DNA from: Metaruminococcus_A gallistercoris
Lineage (GTDB): Bacteria > Bacillota > Clostridia > Oscillospirales > Ruminococcaceae
Length of the DNA: 64,000 nt
Assembly: GCA_904394975.1 (NCBI GenBank)
Contig: CAJFNQ010000002.1
Coordinates: 61,769 to 125,768, forward strand
Reading direction: 5' to 3'
The translations under genes and the position numbers were made by a program. Of this stretch, positions 24,139 to 32,705 are shown one piece after another. How positions within the stretch are numbered: position 1 is the stretch's first letter; the number at the start of each line of letters is the position of its first letter. The notes under the pieces are model-generated. The model was not told where the DNA came from, did not search any database, and saw only the letters and a list, made by a program, of their open reading frames with translations.

Positions 24139-25515
24139 TTGGATCAGACGGTCAGACGCTTAACAGAGGGAAGCATTACAAAAACGCTCGTGCGGTTTGC
24201 GGCGCCTTACCTTGCCGCAAACTTTTTACAGGCGCTGTACGGCGCGGTCGATCTGCTTGTCGTCGGGTGGTTTTGCAGTTCGGAATCGGTTTCCGCTGTT
24301 TCCACCGGCGCTCAGATCATGCAGATCATTTTGAGCCTCATTTCCGGCCTCACCATGGGCGGGACCATTCTCATCGCGCAGTATGTCGGCGCAAAACGAA
24401 TCGATCAAGCGGCAGACACCATCAGCACCATGTTTTCCCTGTTCGGAATCATTTCCGTGGTGATGACGGTGGTCATGCTGGCGTGTGCTTCTCCGTTGCT
24501 CATGCTCATGCAGACGCCGAAAGAGGCGTTTGGTCCGGTGCTTGACTATGTGCTCATCGCAAGCGCAGGCACGGTGTTCGTCATTGGGTACAATGCGGTC
24601 AGCGCCATCCTCCGCGGTTTGGGGGATTCCCGGCACCCGCTCATCTTCATCGCCATCTCCTGTGTCTGCAACATTTTGCTTGACCTGGTGGCGGTCGGCC
24701 TGCTCGGCATGGGAGCGGGCGGCGCGGCGCTTGCCACGATTATTTCGCAGGGCTTAAGCTTTGTCATCGCCATCATTTATTTAAAGCGCAACAACTTTAT
24801 TTTCGATTTTAAGCGCAGGAGCTTTCATCTGCATAAAGACAAGGTGCTGAGCCTTATTAAAATCGGTATCCCGGTTTCCTTGCAGGATACCACCGTACAC
24901 ATCTCTTTCATGTTCATCACCGCAATTGTCAATTCCATGGGCGTAGTCGCGTCCGCGGCGGTCGGCGTATGCAGCCGGTTCGACGCGTTCGCCATGCTTC
25001 CGCCCACCGCGTTTTCCGGCGCGATTTCCGCATTGGCGGCGCAGAACATCGGCGCGAACCAGCCGGAACGCGCGAAAAAGACTCTGTATATGAGCATGCT
25101 GCTTTCCTTCGCCTGTTCGCTTGTCTTTTTCGCGTGGGCACAGCTGTCACCCCAGAGCGTAATGACTCTCTTCCAGTTTGACCCGCAGGTCACTGTCGCG
25201 GGCACGGAATATCTGCGCACCTTCAGCTTTGATTTCCTGTTAGTCGCCTTTGCGTTCTGTTTCAGCGGCTTTTTCAACGGCTGCGGCTGTACCCGCTACA
25301 CGATGATCACCGGCATTGCTACCACGCTGGGTATCCGGGTGCCGCTGGCGTTTCTGTTCAGCCAGCTGATGCCGGATTCTCTGTACGGCATTGGCCTTGC
25401 CGCACCGATCGCGACTGTGGTGTCCATTCTGGTGCATGTCATCGTACTGCGCACCCCCATCTGGCGGAACGCTTCGGTCATCAAACAAAGCGCCGAAGAA
25501 CAGCCCGCCGTATAG
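24139..25515 (+). CDS. MATE family efflux transporter
   Basis: A 458-residue protein with about twelve membrane segments in two homologous halves, typical of Na+- or H+-driven multidrug and toxin extrusion. The start LDQTVRRLTEGSITKTLVRFAAPYL is the usual N-terminus of clostridial MATE proteins. Further marks are GTILIAQYVGAK, NAVSAILRGLGDSRHP and the second-half GFFNGCGCTRY. The open frame extends further upstream, but the TTG at 24139, seven bases after GAAAGGGG, fits the family N-terminus. The substrate is unknown. The leader has a terminator-like hairpin, so expression is probably conditional. Confidence 0.9.
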   Translation: MDQTVRRLTEGSITKTLVRFAAPYLAANFLQALYGAVDLLVVGWFCSSESVSAVSTGAQIMQIILSLISGLTMGGTILIAQYVGAKRIDQAADTISTMFSLFGIISVVMTVVMLACASPLLMLMQTPKEAFGPVLDYVLIASAGTVFVIGYNAVSAILRGLGDSRHPLIFIAISCVCNILLDLVAVGLLGMGAGGAALATIISQGLSFVIAIIYLKRNNFIFDFKRRSFHLHKDKVLSLIKIGIPVSLQDTTVHISFMFITAIVNSMGVVASAAVGVCSRFDAFAMLPPTAFSGAISALAAQNIGANQPERAKKTLYMSMLLSFACSLVFFAWAQLSPQSVMTLFQFDPQVTVAGTEYLRTFSFDFLLVAFAFCFSGFFNGCGCTRYTMITGIATTLGIRVPLAFLFSQLMPDSLYGIGLAAPIATVVSILVHVIVLRTPIWRNASVIKQSAEEQPAV

Positions 25516-25726
25516 CCCGGTATGCGTTTGAGAAAAAGCCCTTTTTGGGCTTTTTCTTTTTTATGTAATCCCAAATACGGATGATAAAGCAATCACCTGC
25601 CGGGAAGCGTCCTTTTTGTTTTTTCCGGCGGGATTTTGTGGTATACTTACATTAAACCGTTATTTGGAAACGGTACGGCGGGCGCTTCGGTCCGCCTTGG
25701 GTTTATGGATGGAAAAGGAAGAGTTT

Positions 25727-27151
25727 ATGCGTAAAAAATTTACTCCGGTTTTGGACCAGCTGGTTCCGGGCCTGATCCTGCTGGCGCTTGGAATCATTAT
25801 TTTATGCTGGAAAACCAGCTTTTTGCGCCTTGCGCTGTATTTAACCGGTATTCTCGCGATCATCAACGGTCTGGCCATTCTCGTCATGCTTCTTCTGCGG
25901 CGAAAAGAGCTGGGCGGAAAACGGAATACCCTTTGGGGCGCCCTCGGGTCGATTCTGATTGGCGGCGGTATGCTGTTTCTGCCGGATTTTCAGGTCACCC
26001 TGTTTGGTATTTTGTTTGCTCTGTATGTTTTGGTCAACGGGGCGGCTAAGCTCGTCAATTTCATTTTGTTTATGAAAAACAGGGTGAAAGGCCGTATCGC
26101 GGACCTGTTTGACTGCCTGTTTTTTCTCACGTTTGGCATTCTGCTTTTGTTTACGCCGTTGTTTTCGGTGGATTCTATCCTCATCATCATCGGGGTGTAC
26201 GGCATTCTGCTGGGCAGCTTTTACCTAATTGACTTTGTGCGTTCCATGCTCCCGGAAAAACTGCGCCGTAAATTCCGAAGAAGGGTGCGCATCTCTTTGC
26301 CGGTCTTTGTCATCATGCTGGTGCCGCACCGGGTGCTGATGCGCATCAATCGTTATTTTGAAGAAGCGGATGAGCCTCTGCCCGGAAAGCCCATCACTCA
26401 GTATAAGGAAGAAGCGCTTTCTTCCCCGCCCGATTTGGAAGTGTTTATCCATGTTACGGAAGACGGTTCCGGGGCGATGGGTCACTGCGACCTTTATTTT
26501 GAGGGGCATGTCATCTCCTACGGCAATTACGATGAATTTTCTCGAAAGCTGTTTGAAGGCACCGGTGACGGTGTGCTGTTTTACGCGCCCAAGGAAAAAT
26601 ACATTCCATTCGTCACCCAGTACAGCCGCAAAACGCTGTTCGGGTTCGGGCTTCGGCTGGATGAGGAACAGAAAAAAGCGGTCCATGAACGGGTGGAACA
26701 GCTTACCGCCCCGCTTTACCGCTGGAAGCCGCCTTTGCAGCTGGACCGGGAGGCAAAAAAGGAAAAACCGCTGGAGTATTATTCCGATTACGCCAGCATG
26801 CTTTACCATTATGCCGACGGGGAGTTTTATAAATTCCGTTCCGGAAAGTTCAAGTCCTATTTTGTTTTGTCGACCAACTGCGTTCAGCTGGTGGATGCCA
26901 TCCTTCGCCCCGCGGGGACCGGTATTCTGAAGATTAACGGCATCATCACCCCCGGTACCTATTATGATTATCTGGACAAGGAGTTTTTGAAGCCGGATAC
27001 GATGGTCGTTTCCCGCACCCTTTACACAGAAGACCCGAAAAATGCTGCCGGCGTCCCCCGGGAAACGGATGTGCGCGCCCGTTTCAAAGAGCTTTGCAAG
27101 GAAGGGCTGGCGGAGGATTTGAAAAAATCCAAAAAGAAAAAAGCGCGGTAG
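25727..27151 (+). CDS. DUF308-like membrane protein with a putative permuted papain-like C-terminal domain
   Basis: A 474-residue protein. Residues 10-170 hold about six membrane helices with the paired-repeat look of HdeD/DUF308 proteins. Residues 200-474 form a cytosolic domain with GHCDLYFEG (H253) and, 130 residues later, LSTNCVQLVDAIL (C385). A histidine-first, then NC cysteine order with these spacings resembles permuted NlpC/P60 (papain-like) folds such as YiiX. Whether it is an active amidase, hydrolase or acyltransferase is unknown. The C-terminus is very lysine-rich. The ATG at 25727 follows AAAGGAAG; an earlier ATG at 25709 lacks a ribosome site. It has no apparent operon partner. 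Confidence 0.6.
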   Translation: MRKKFTPVLDQLVPGLILLALGIIILCWKTSFLRLALYLTGILAIINGLAILVMLLLRRKELGGKRNTLWGALGSILIGGGMLFLPDFQVTLFGILFALYVLVNGAAKLVNFILFMKNRVKGRIADLFDCLFFLTFGILLLFTPLFSVDSILIIIGVYGILLGSFYLIDFVRSMLPEKLRRKFRRRVRISLPVFVIMLVPHRVLMRINRYFEEADEPLPGKPITQYKEEALSSPPDLEVFIHVTEDGSGAMGHCDLYFEGHVISYGNYDEFSRKLFEGTGDGVLFYAPKEKYIPFVTQYSRKTLFGFGLRLDEEQKKAVHERVEQLTAPLYRWKPPLQLDREAKKEKPLEYYSDYASMLYHYADGEFYKFRSGKFKSYFVLSTNCVQLVDAILRPAGTGILKINGIITPGTYYDYLDKEFLKPDTMVVSRTLYTEDPKNAAGVPRETDVRARFKELCKEGLAEDLKKSKKKKAR

Positions 27152-27238
27152 GTGGGTTTGTGACGGTGGGTTTCGGCCGGCTTTTCCACAAACTTCACGC
27201 GCATGGTTGAAAACCCGCGCGTTTCAAAAAAGCAGAAC

Positions 27239-27287
27239 AAGACCGGCGTTGTTTGGAAGAAAAGCATTTCCAAAGAGCGCCGGTCTT
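27239..27287 (+). terminator. Inverted repeat downstream of the DUF308-like gene
   Basis: Arms AAGACCGGCG and CGCCGGTCTT, with an inner TTTGGAA/TTCCAAA pair, make a long interrupted hairpin about 90 bases after the stop codon. The T tract is weak, so termination is uncertain. Confidence 0.4.
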
Positions 27288-27334
27288 TGCTTTGCGGGGT
27301 GTCATACAGGGCGGCGTGAACATCTGCCCGTTGC

Positions 27335-27372
27335 AAAAGGCTCTTCGGCACTTATGTGCCGAAGAGCCTTTT
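27335..27372. terminator. Bidirectional intrinsic terminator between convergent genes
   Basis: Perfect 17-base arms AAAAGGCTCTTCGGCAC / GTGCCGAAGAGCCTTTT with a TTAT loop, between the DUF308-like gene (plus) and the SDR gene (minus). Confidence 0.85.
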
Positions 27373-27410
27373 AACAGAGATATATTCATTGTTCCCGCGG
27401 TCAGGCAAAA

Positions 27411-28145
27411 TCAGATGACAAATCCTCCGTCTACCTGAACGACCTGCCCGGTGATGAACGAGGCACCTTCCCCTGCAAGGAAGTAAAGCAGCTCCGCCAC
27501 CTGTTCCGGCGTGCCGATGCAGCCGAGCGGGGTCTCTTCTTTTAACGCCTCGATGGTCTCCGGAGTGAGTGCGGCGTTCATGGGGGTATTAATCACGCCC
27601 GGAGCAACGCAGTTGACCCGCACATGGGAAGGGCCCAGTTCTTTGGCGAGTGCTTTGGTAAACCCGATGACCGCCGCCTTGGAAGCGGAATAATGCACTT
27701 CGCAGGAAGCGCCGGTCACCCCCCACATGGAGGAAAGGTTCAAAATGCAGCCGCTCTGTTTTTGCAGGAAGCCGGAAAGTGCGGCTTTGCAGCAGAGGTA
27801 CATCCCTTTTATGTTGACGTCGAACATCCTGTCCCAGTCGGATTCGGTAATGTCTGCGAACACCTTCTGCTGGGCGATGCCGGCGTTGTTGATTAACACA
27901 TCCACCGGGCCGAACCGCTGTTCGGTCTCCCGGAAGATGCGGGCAACGTCGTCAGAATTGGAAACATCCCCCTGTACGGCAAAAATGGGGTACCCGGCGG
28001 AAGAGAGTTCCTCTTCTAACGTCCGTGCGTCTTCCGCGCTGGTGCGGTAGCAGAACGCCACCCGGTCGCCCGCCTGGGCGAATCGCCGGACGGCTGCGGC
28101 GCCGATGCCGCGCGCACCTCCGGTAATGAGAACCGTGCGTTTCAT
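27411..28145 (-). CDS. SDR family oxidoreductase (FabG-like)
   Basis: A 244-residue classical short-chain dehydrogenase/reductase. The cofactor loop TGGARGIG is at 8-15, NNAG is at 86-89, and the catalytic S139, Y152 and K156 lie in LSSMWG and YSASK. The C-terminal GQVVQVDGG is typical of FabG-like reductases. It probably reduces a 3-oxoacyl or other keto substrate with NAD(P)H. No fatty-acid synthesis genes are adjacent, so fabG itself is not claimed. ATG start after GGAGG. The gene stands alone upstream of a strong terminator. Confidence 0.9.
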   Translation of the reverse strand: MKRTVLITGGARGIGAAAVRRFAQAGDRVAFCYRTSAEDARTLEEELSSAGYPIFAVQGDVSNSDDVARIFRETEQRFGPVDVLINNAGIAQQKVFADITESDWDRMFDVNIKGMYLCCKAALSGFLQKQSGCILNLSSMWGVTGASCEVHYSASKAAVIGFTKALAKELGPSHVRVNCVAPGVINTPMNAALTPETIEALKEETPLGCIGTPEQVAELLYFLAGEGASFITGQVVQVDGGFVI

Positions 28146-28224
28146 AACATCCTCCTGATTTCCCGCCCGAAAACGGACGGCTTATGGTTACGGCCGTGGT
28201 GAGCAGCCGGGTGCATACCTTGTT

Positions 28225-29541
28225 TTACTCCGCGGAGGCTTCGCCTTTTCGGCGTTTTTTCGCCCCGAAGTTCAAACGGATGGTGAAGATGCGGTCACCG
28301 GAAAAGAGTTTGACCGCAAAGAACATCATCACCGCAAGGAAAACGATCTGGTAGGCGAGCCCGCCGAAGTAGAGCGGGAAATTGTCAAAAATCATATTTC
28401 CGCTTGCTAAGAAGGTATGGGTGAACGGAATGATGTATAAAATCAGTCTGAGCGGAAGAGAAAGGCTGTTTACATCCGCGAACATGGTGATGACATATGG
28501 AATGACCAGCGCGATCATCAGCGGGGCGATGGCGGTCTGCGCGCTTTTCACATCGTTTGACAGCGCACCCAGAATCAAGCTGATGGCAAGCGCGATGAGG
28601 ATGGTCAAAAACAGCTGCAGGCCGACGAACAGGAAATCCACAGGGCCCATGGCCACGCCGAGCTCGCTGAGCGCTTCATTCAGCGACTGGCTGGCTTCTC
28701 CTGAAAGCCCTCCGGTCAGTCCGCCCATATAATTGGAAAATCCCACCATATAGACAGCCGCCATAATCAGCGAGACCAGCCCGGCTGAGCACATCTTCGC
28801 TGCCAGTACCGAAAGCCGGGAAACCGGCGTGCACAGCAGGGTCTCAAGGGTCTTATCCCCTTTTTCGGTCGCGATGGCGGAAGCGATCATCTGAGAAGCG
28901 AAAACAACTAAAATGAACGCCACCAGCGGAACAAACATGGTCTGATTCATCGCAAAACCAATGAGCGCCGCGGCATTTACATTGCTGGAACGGTCGCCGA
29001 TAAAGGTGGTATTGGTTACCCCGACCGGATTTTTCAGAAACGCCGGGTCGGTCTGGGTGTCACTGTTTATGTTTTGCGAAATCAGCTGGGTGGAAATTGC
29101 TTCGGAAATCACCTGCGCGGCGGTTTCAGAAGCGGAAGAGGAAAATACGCCGGACATGGAAAGGGAATTCAGCTTTGCGTAAATCCCGATCTGTGCGGGC
29201 TGGCCGCTTTGGATGGTTTGTTCAAATCCCTTCGGGATAACCAGCAGGTCGTAATTTCCCTGCGGGCGGTACTGCAGTTCCCCGCTTTCGGCGGTGTCGG
29301 GTGTATCGGTCAACACTTCAAACCCGCTCTGCGTCAGAATGTCGGCACAATATTGTGAAAGCGCCGTGCCGTCTTCGTCGATGAGATGAACTGTTCCTAC
29401 TGTATCCTGATCCGAAGAAGTCGCGCTTCCCATGATCTGTCCCAACAGAAGAAAAACAGCGAGTGCGGCGACCACACCGATGATGGTTGTGAGGTTAAGC
29501 ATCTCACGCAGCTCTTTTTTTAGAAGGGTGAAAAATTTCAT
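28225..29541 (-). CDS. ABC-2 type transporter permease (NatB/YhaP-like)
   Basis: A 438-residue permease with one N-terminal membrane helix at about 20-40. A large extracellular part of about 170 residues follows, then five to six helices from about 205 to the end, the ABC2_membrane_3 layout. The N-terminus reads TLLKKELREMLN, a common start for these exporters. Its ATG overlaps the stop codon of the ATPase gene (ATGA), so the two are translated together. NatAB-type pumps export sodium or small toxic compounds; the substrate here is unknown. Confidence 0.9.
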   Translation of the reverse strand: MKFFTLLKKELREMLNLTTIIGVVAALAVFLLLGQIMGSATSSDQDTVGTVHLIDEDGTALSQYCADILTQSGFEVLTDTPDTAESGELQYRPQGNYDLLVIPKGFEQTIQSGQPAQIGIYAKLNSLSMSGVFSSSASETAAQVISEAISTQLISQNINSDTQTDPAFLKNPVGVTNTTFIGDRSSNVNAAALIGFAMNQTMFVPLVAFILVVFASQMIASAIATEKGDKTLETLLCTPVSRLSVLAAKMCSAGLVSLIMAAVYMVGFSNYMGGLTGGLSGEASQSLNEALSELGVAMGPVDFLFVGLQLFLTILIALAISLILGALSNDVKSAQTAIAPLMIALVIPYVITMFADVNSLSLPLRLILYIIPFTHTFLASGNMIFDNFPLYFGGLAYQIVFLAVMMFFAVKLFSGDRIFTIRLNFGAKKRRKGEASAE

Positions 29542-30269
29542 GCCTGCTCCACCGCCCTTTCGAAAACCTCTTCCAGATTGTCCGCGCCGTAATGCTCCTT
29601 GAGTTCCTGCGGTTTTCCGGTAATGAGCAGCTGCCCTTTGTTGATGATGCCCACCCGGTCGGAAACAGATTCGATCTCCAGCATGTTGTGGCTGGAAATG
29701 AGAAAGCTCATTCCCTCTTCATCCGCCAGCTTGCGGATCATCCGCCGGATCTCCAGCGCGTTTAAAATATCCAGCCCGGAGGTGGGCTCATCCAGCATGG
29801 CGAGCGCGGGGCGGGTCATAACGGCGCGCGCCAGCAGAAGCTTGCGGATCATTCCGCGGGAGTAGCTGGCGATTCGGTCGTTCAAACGGTCGCCGAGCGC
29901 CGCGATCTCCACCGCGCGGGTCACATACTCTTTCTGCTTTTCCCGGTTGGAATCAAACAGCGCCGCCATAAATTTGAGGTAGCCCAGTCCGGTCATATTT
30001 TTATAAGCGCCTGCTTCGTCCGGCAGGTAGGTGATGCACTCCCGAACCTTGGCCGGCTGTTTGACCACGCTGAATCCGTTTACGGTGGCGTCGCCTTCGG
30101 TTGGGGTAAGCAGAGTCGCGATCATGCGGATGGTAGTGGTTTTTCCGGCTCCGTTCGGGCCGATCAGAGCGAAGACCTCACCCTGTTCCACCTGAAAGGA
30201 AATGTCTTTTGCGCCCTGTATTTTTGCATATTTTTTGCTCAGGGCTTCTACGCTGAGTGTGACGGACAT
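29538..30269 (-). CDS. ABC transporter ATP-binding protein (NatA-like)
   Basis: A 243-residue ATPase with Walker A GPNGAGKT at 37-44, a variant signature SYSRGMIRKLLLARA, and Walker B LAMLDEPTSGLD. The single-domain, ABC-2 partner pattern matches NatA/YhaQ-type exporters. A 45-codon open extension upstream is not used: the ATG at 30269 follows GGGGGGA and begins at the family N-terminus. A TATAAT on the minus strand (near 30314-30319) probably belongs to its promoter. It forms a two-gene exporter with the overlapping permease. Confidence 0.93.
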   Translation of the reverse strand: MSVTLSVEALSKKYAKIQGAKDISFQVEQGEVFALIGPNGAGKTTTIRMIATLLTPTEGDATVNGFSVVKQPAKVRECITYLPDEAGAYKNMTGLGYLKFMAALFDSNREKQKEYVTRAVEIAALGDRLNDRIASYSRGMIRKLLLARAVMTRPALAMLDEPTSGLDILNALEIRRMIRKLADEEGMSFLISSHNMLEIESVSDRVGIINKGQLLITGKPQELKEHYGADNLEEVFERAVEQA

Positions 30270-30451
30270 ATAATGTCCCCCCTTTCTGGAACACGTTTGA
30301 CGCATTCCGCTCCCATTATAGCACAGTTTTACTGATTGAACAGAAGGATTTTTGTAAGCTTTTTGAAAAAGGTTTCGTTTGTTTTTGTGCGGATGGAACA
30401 GCAAACGGCGCGCATACTAAAATCAACGAAACAGCAAAGGCGGAGAAGAAA

Positions 30452-31174
30452 ATGGAAGAGCTAATCATTATGAAACGAATCCGGAAGGAATATTCGCGGG
30501 GCGGCGTGCGTGTGAACGCGCTGGATGGGGTGAACCTTTCTGTGCGCACAGGTGAATTTACCGCCATTGTGGGAGCGAGCGGTTCGGGAAAATCCACCCT
30601 GATGAACATCATCGGCTGTTTGGACACACCGACCAGCGGGTACTACGCGCTGGACGGCTGTGATGTTTCCAGTTTGAGCGAACGGGAGCTGTCGGAAATT
30701 CGCAACAAGAAAATCGGGTTCGTGTTTCAAGGGTTTCATTTAATCCCGGGCCTTACGGCGCTGGAAAATGTGGAACTGCCGCTTATCTACCGGGGAATGC
30801 CGCGCGCTGCCCGCCGGGAGCTGGCGGTCGCCGCTCTGGAGCAGGTGGGGCTTTCCCACCGGATGGCTCACCTGCCCAATCAGATGTCCGGCGGGCAGCA
30901 GCAGCGGGTCGCCATTGCCCGGGCAATCGCCGCTCGCCCGCCGATCCTTTTAGCCGATGAGCCGACCGGCAATCTGGACAGCCGTTCCGGAAAAGAGATT
31001 ATGGCAATGCTGCGTGAACTGCATGCGGAAGGAAAGACCATTTTGCTCATCACGCACGATCAGCAGGTAGCAGCGTGCGCCGGCCGGATCCTGCGGATGC
31101 ATGACGGCAGGCTTTCCGAAACACAGCCGCCCGCCCTGCCGATCCCGGCTGGAACAAGCACTCAACAGGCGTGA
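30452..31174 (+). CDS. MacB/LolD-type ABC transporter ATP-binding protein without adjacent permease
   Basis: A 240-residue ATPase of the MacB/LolD/FtsE-like group: Walker A GASGSGKS at 41-48, the VFQGFHLIPGLTALENVELPL block, signature MSGGQQQR and Walker B ILLADEPTGNLD. In most genomes such an ATPase stands next to a FtsX-like permease. Here the next gene is a glycosyltransferase and the upstream genes point away, so it is an orphan or works with a permease elsewhere. ATG start with GGCGGAG. In Firmicutes relatives often export antimicrobial peptides. Confidence 0.92.
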   Translation: MEELIIMKRIRKEYSRGGVRVNALDGVNLSVRTGEFTAIVGASGSGKSTLMNIIGCLDTPTSGYYALDGCDVSSLSERELSEIRNKKIGFVFQGFHLIPGLTALENVELPLIYRGMPRAARRELAVAALEQVGLSHRMAHLPNQMSGGQQQRVAIARAIAARPPILLADEPTGNLDSRSGKEIMAMLRELHAEGKTILLITHDQQVAACAGRILRMHDGRLSETQPPALPIPAGTSTQQA

Positions 31175-31301
31175 CCGCGTGCTTTCGGGCAAATGGTTAC
31201 GGTTTGTTGTTGAAAACCCCCTTGGTTTGTGATACGCTAAAGAAAAAATCTTTCAGCGTTTTGTTTGAAAGATCGATTTGGACGGTTCTGGGGGTAATCG
31301 C

Positions 31302-32480
31302 TTGAGAGTGTTGATCATTACAGCGACGATTGGGCAAGGGCATAACGCAGTTGCCCGTTCCATTGAAGCAGAGCTTAAACAGCGTGGGGTAGACTGCCGC
31401 GTGCTGGATATGTACCGTTATTTCAGCCCGGTGCTTCAGAAGATCGTGCAGGGCGGATATATTATGTCGATTCAATCGGTCAAACATACAAGGGTGATCG
31501 GCGAAAAATATTATGACATGATGGAAAAAACCTACAAGCCGCTCAACGAGCATCCGCTCGCGCGCGCGAAAAACGTGCCGATGGCAAAGGCGCTCAAAAA
31601 ATATTTGGATGAGTACCAGCCGGACCTTGTCATCTGCACACAGGTTTACTGCGTTCATATTATGGATATTATAAAAGGAAAAGGCTGGACGGATGCGGTG
31701 CTTATGGGGGTGGATACCGATTTTACCGTACAGGCACACTGGCAGGGCAATGACTACCTGGATTACATGGTCACGGCTTCCAATGCGTTAAACGGTCAGC
31801 TTTTGCTGAAAAAAATCCCGAAAGAGCGCATCCTTCCGACCGGCATTCCCATCAGCCCGAAGTTTAACCATCGGGAGGATAAAGCATACGCCCGCGAGTG
31901 CCTTTGCCTTGACCCGAACAAAAAAACGCTTCTGGTCATGGGCGGGAGCATGGGTTACGGAAATATGGACAAAACCATACAGAAGCTGGATGAGCTTCCG
32001 CTGGATTTTCAGGCCATGGTGGTCTGCGGCGGCAATGTGCGGATGCGCACCAAGCTCAGGAAGCTCCGGTTTCACAAACACATTGATGTTTACGGCTTTT
32101 CTTATAATATTCCGCTGATGATGGACGCCGCTGACGCGATGATCACAAAACCGGGCGGGATCTCCATGTCCGAAGGGCTTGCAAAAGGCCTGCCGATGAT
32201 CCTTGCGAACGCTATTCCCGGCATGGAGGATCGGAACGCGGACTTTATGGTCGAGCACGGTTTGGCGCTGGCGGTTTCCAAGACCTATCCCATCCATCAG
32301 GCGGTAAGTGATGTATTGGGCAACGATCCTCTCCGCGAAAAGATGGCGGAGAACATGAAGGATTTCGCACATCCGGATTCTACCAGGGTGCTTTGTGATT
32401 TTATCGTGGAAAAAGCGGCGGAACATGAGCAAAAGCGGCTGGAAGCCCAGCCGGCAGGGCATGATCACTCGTTTGTGTGA
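31302..32480 (+). CDS. GT28-family glycolipid glycosyltransferase (MGDG synthase/UgtP-like)
   Basis: A 392-residue membrane-associated glycosyltransferase. The N-terminal domain starts LRVLIITATIGQGHN, the GxGH motif of monogalactosyldiacylglycerol synthase-like enzymes. The C-terminal GT-B half has VMGGSMGYGN, VDVYGFSYN-like and MITKPGGISMSEGLAKGLPMIL, which binds the nucleotide sugar. It probably adds glucose or galactose to diacylglycerol, making a glycolipid or lipoteichoic-acid anchor. The frame opens eight codons earlier at another TTG; the TTG at 31302 is preferred because GGGGG lies seven bases before it. A TTGTTG-17-TGATAC promoter is visible at about 31202-31230. Confidence 0.88.
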   Translation: MRVLIITATIGQGHNAVARSIEAELKQRGVDCRVLDMYRYFSPVLQKIVQGGYIMSIQSVKHTRVIGEKYYDMMEKTYKPLNEHPLARAKNVPMAKALKKYLDEYQPDLVICTQVYCVHIMDIIKGKGWTDAVLMGVDTDFTVQAHWQGNDYLDYMVTASNALNGQLLLKKIPKERILPTGIPISPKFNHREDKAYARECLCLDPNKKTLLVMGGSMGYGNMDKTIQKLDELPLDFQAMVVCGGNVRMRTKLRKLRFHKHIDVYGFSYNIPLMMDAADAMITKPGGISMSEGLAKGLPMILANAIPGMEDRNADFMVEHGLALAVSKTYPIHQAVSDVLGNDPLREKMAENMKDFAHPDSTRVLCDFIVEKAAEHEQKRLEAQPAGHDHSFV

Positions 32481-32615
32481 TTGTTGAGAAACACGGTGTT
32501 TTCCCTTGGATTTCCGGGAGGAGAAATGGCGGATGAGGGACGCTTTTTATGGGTGTTCTTCCTTCTTCCGATTAAGCAGTGTTTCAAAGGCCATTGGCCA
32601 TTGTTATGAAAAGAC

Positions 32616-32653
32616 AACAGCCGGGGTATGAATGATTTCATACCCCGGCTGTT
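32616..32653. terminator. Bidirectional intrinsic terminator
   Basis: Perfect 17-base arms AACAGCCGGGGTATGAA / TTCATACCCCGGCTGTT with a TGAT loop between convergent genes. Confidence 0.88.
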
Positions 32654-32705
32654 ATTTTATATCTTTTTCGTCTTGTATATGGTGTTTTATATGGTACACA
32701 CTGGC

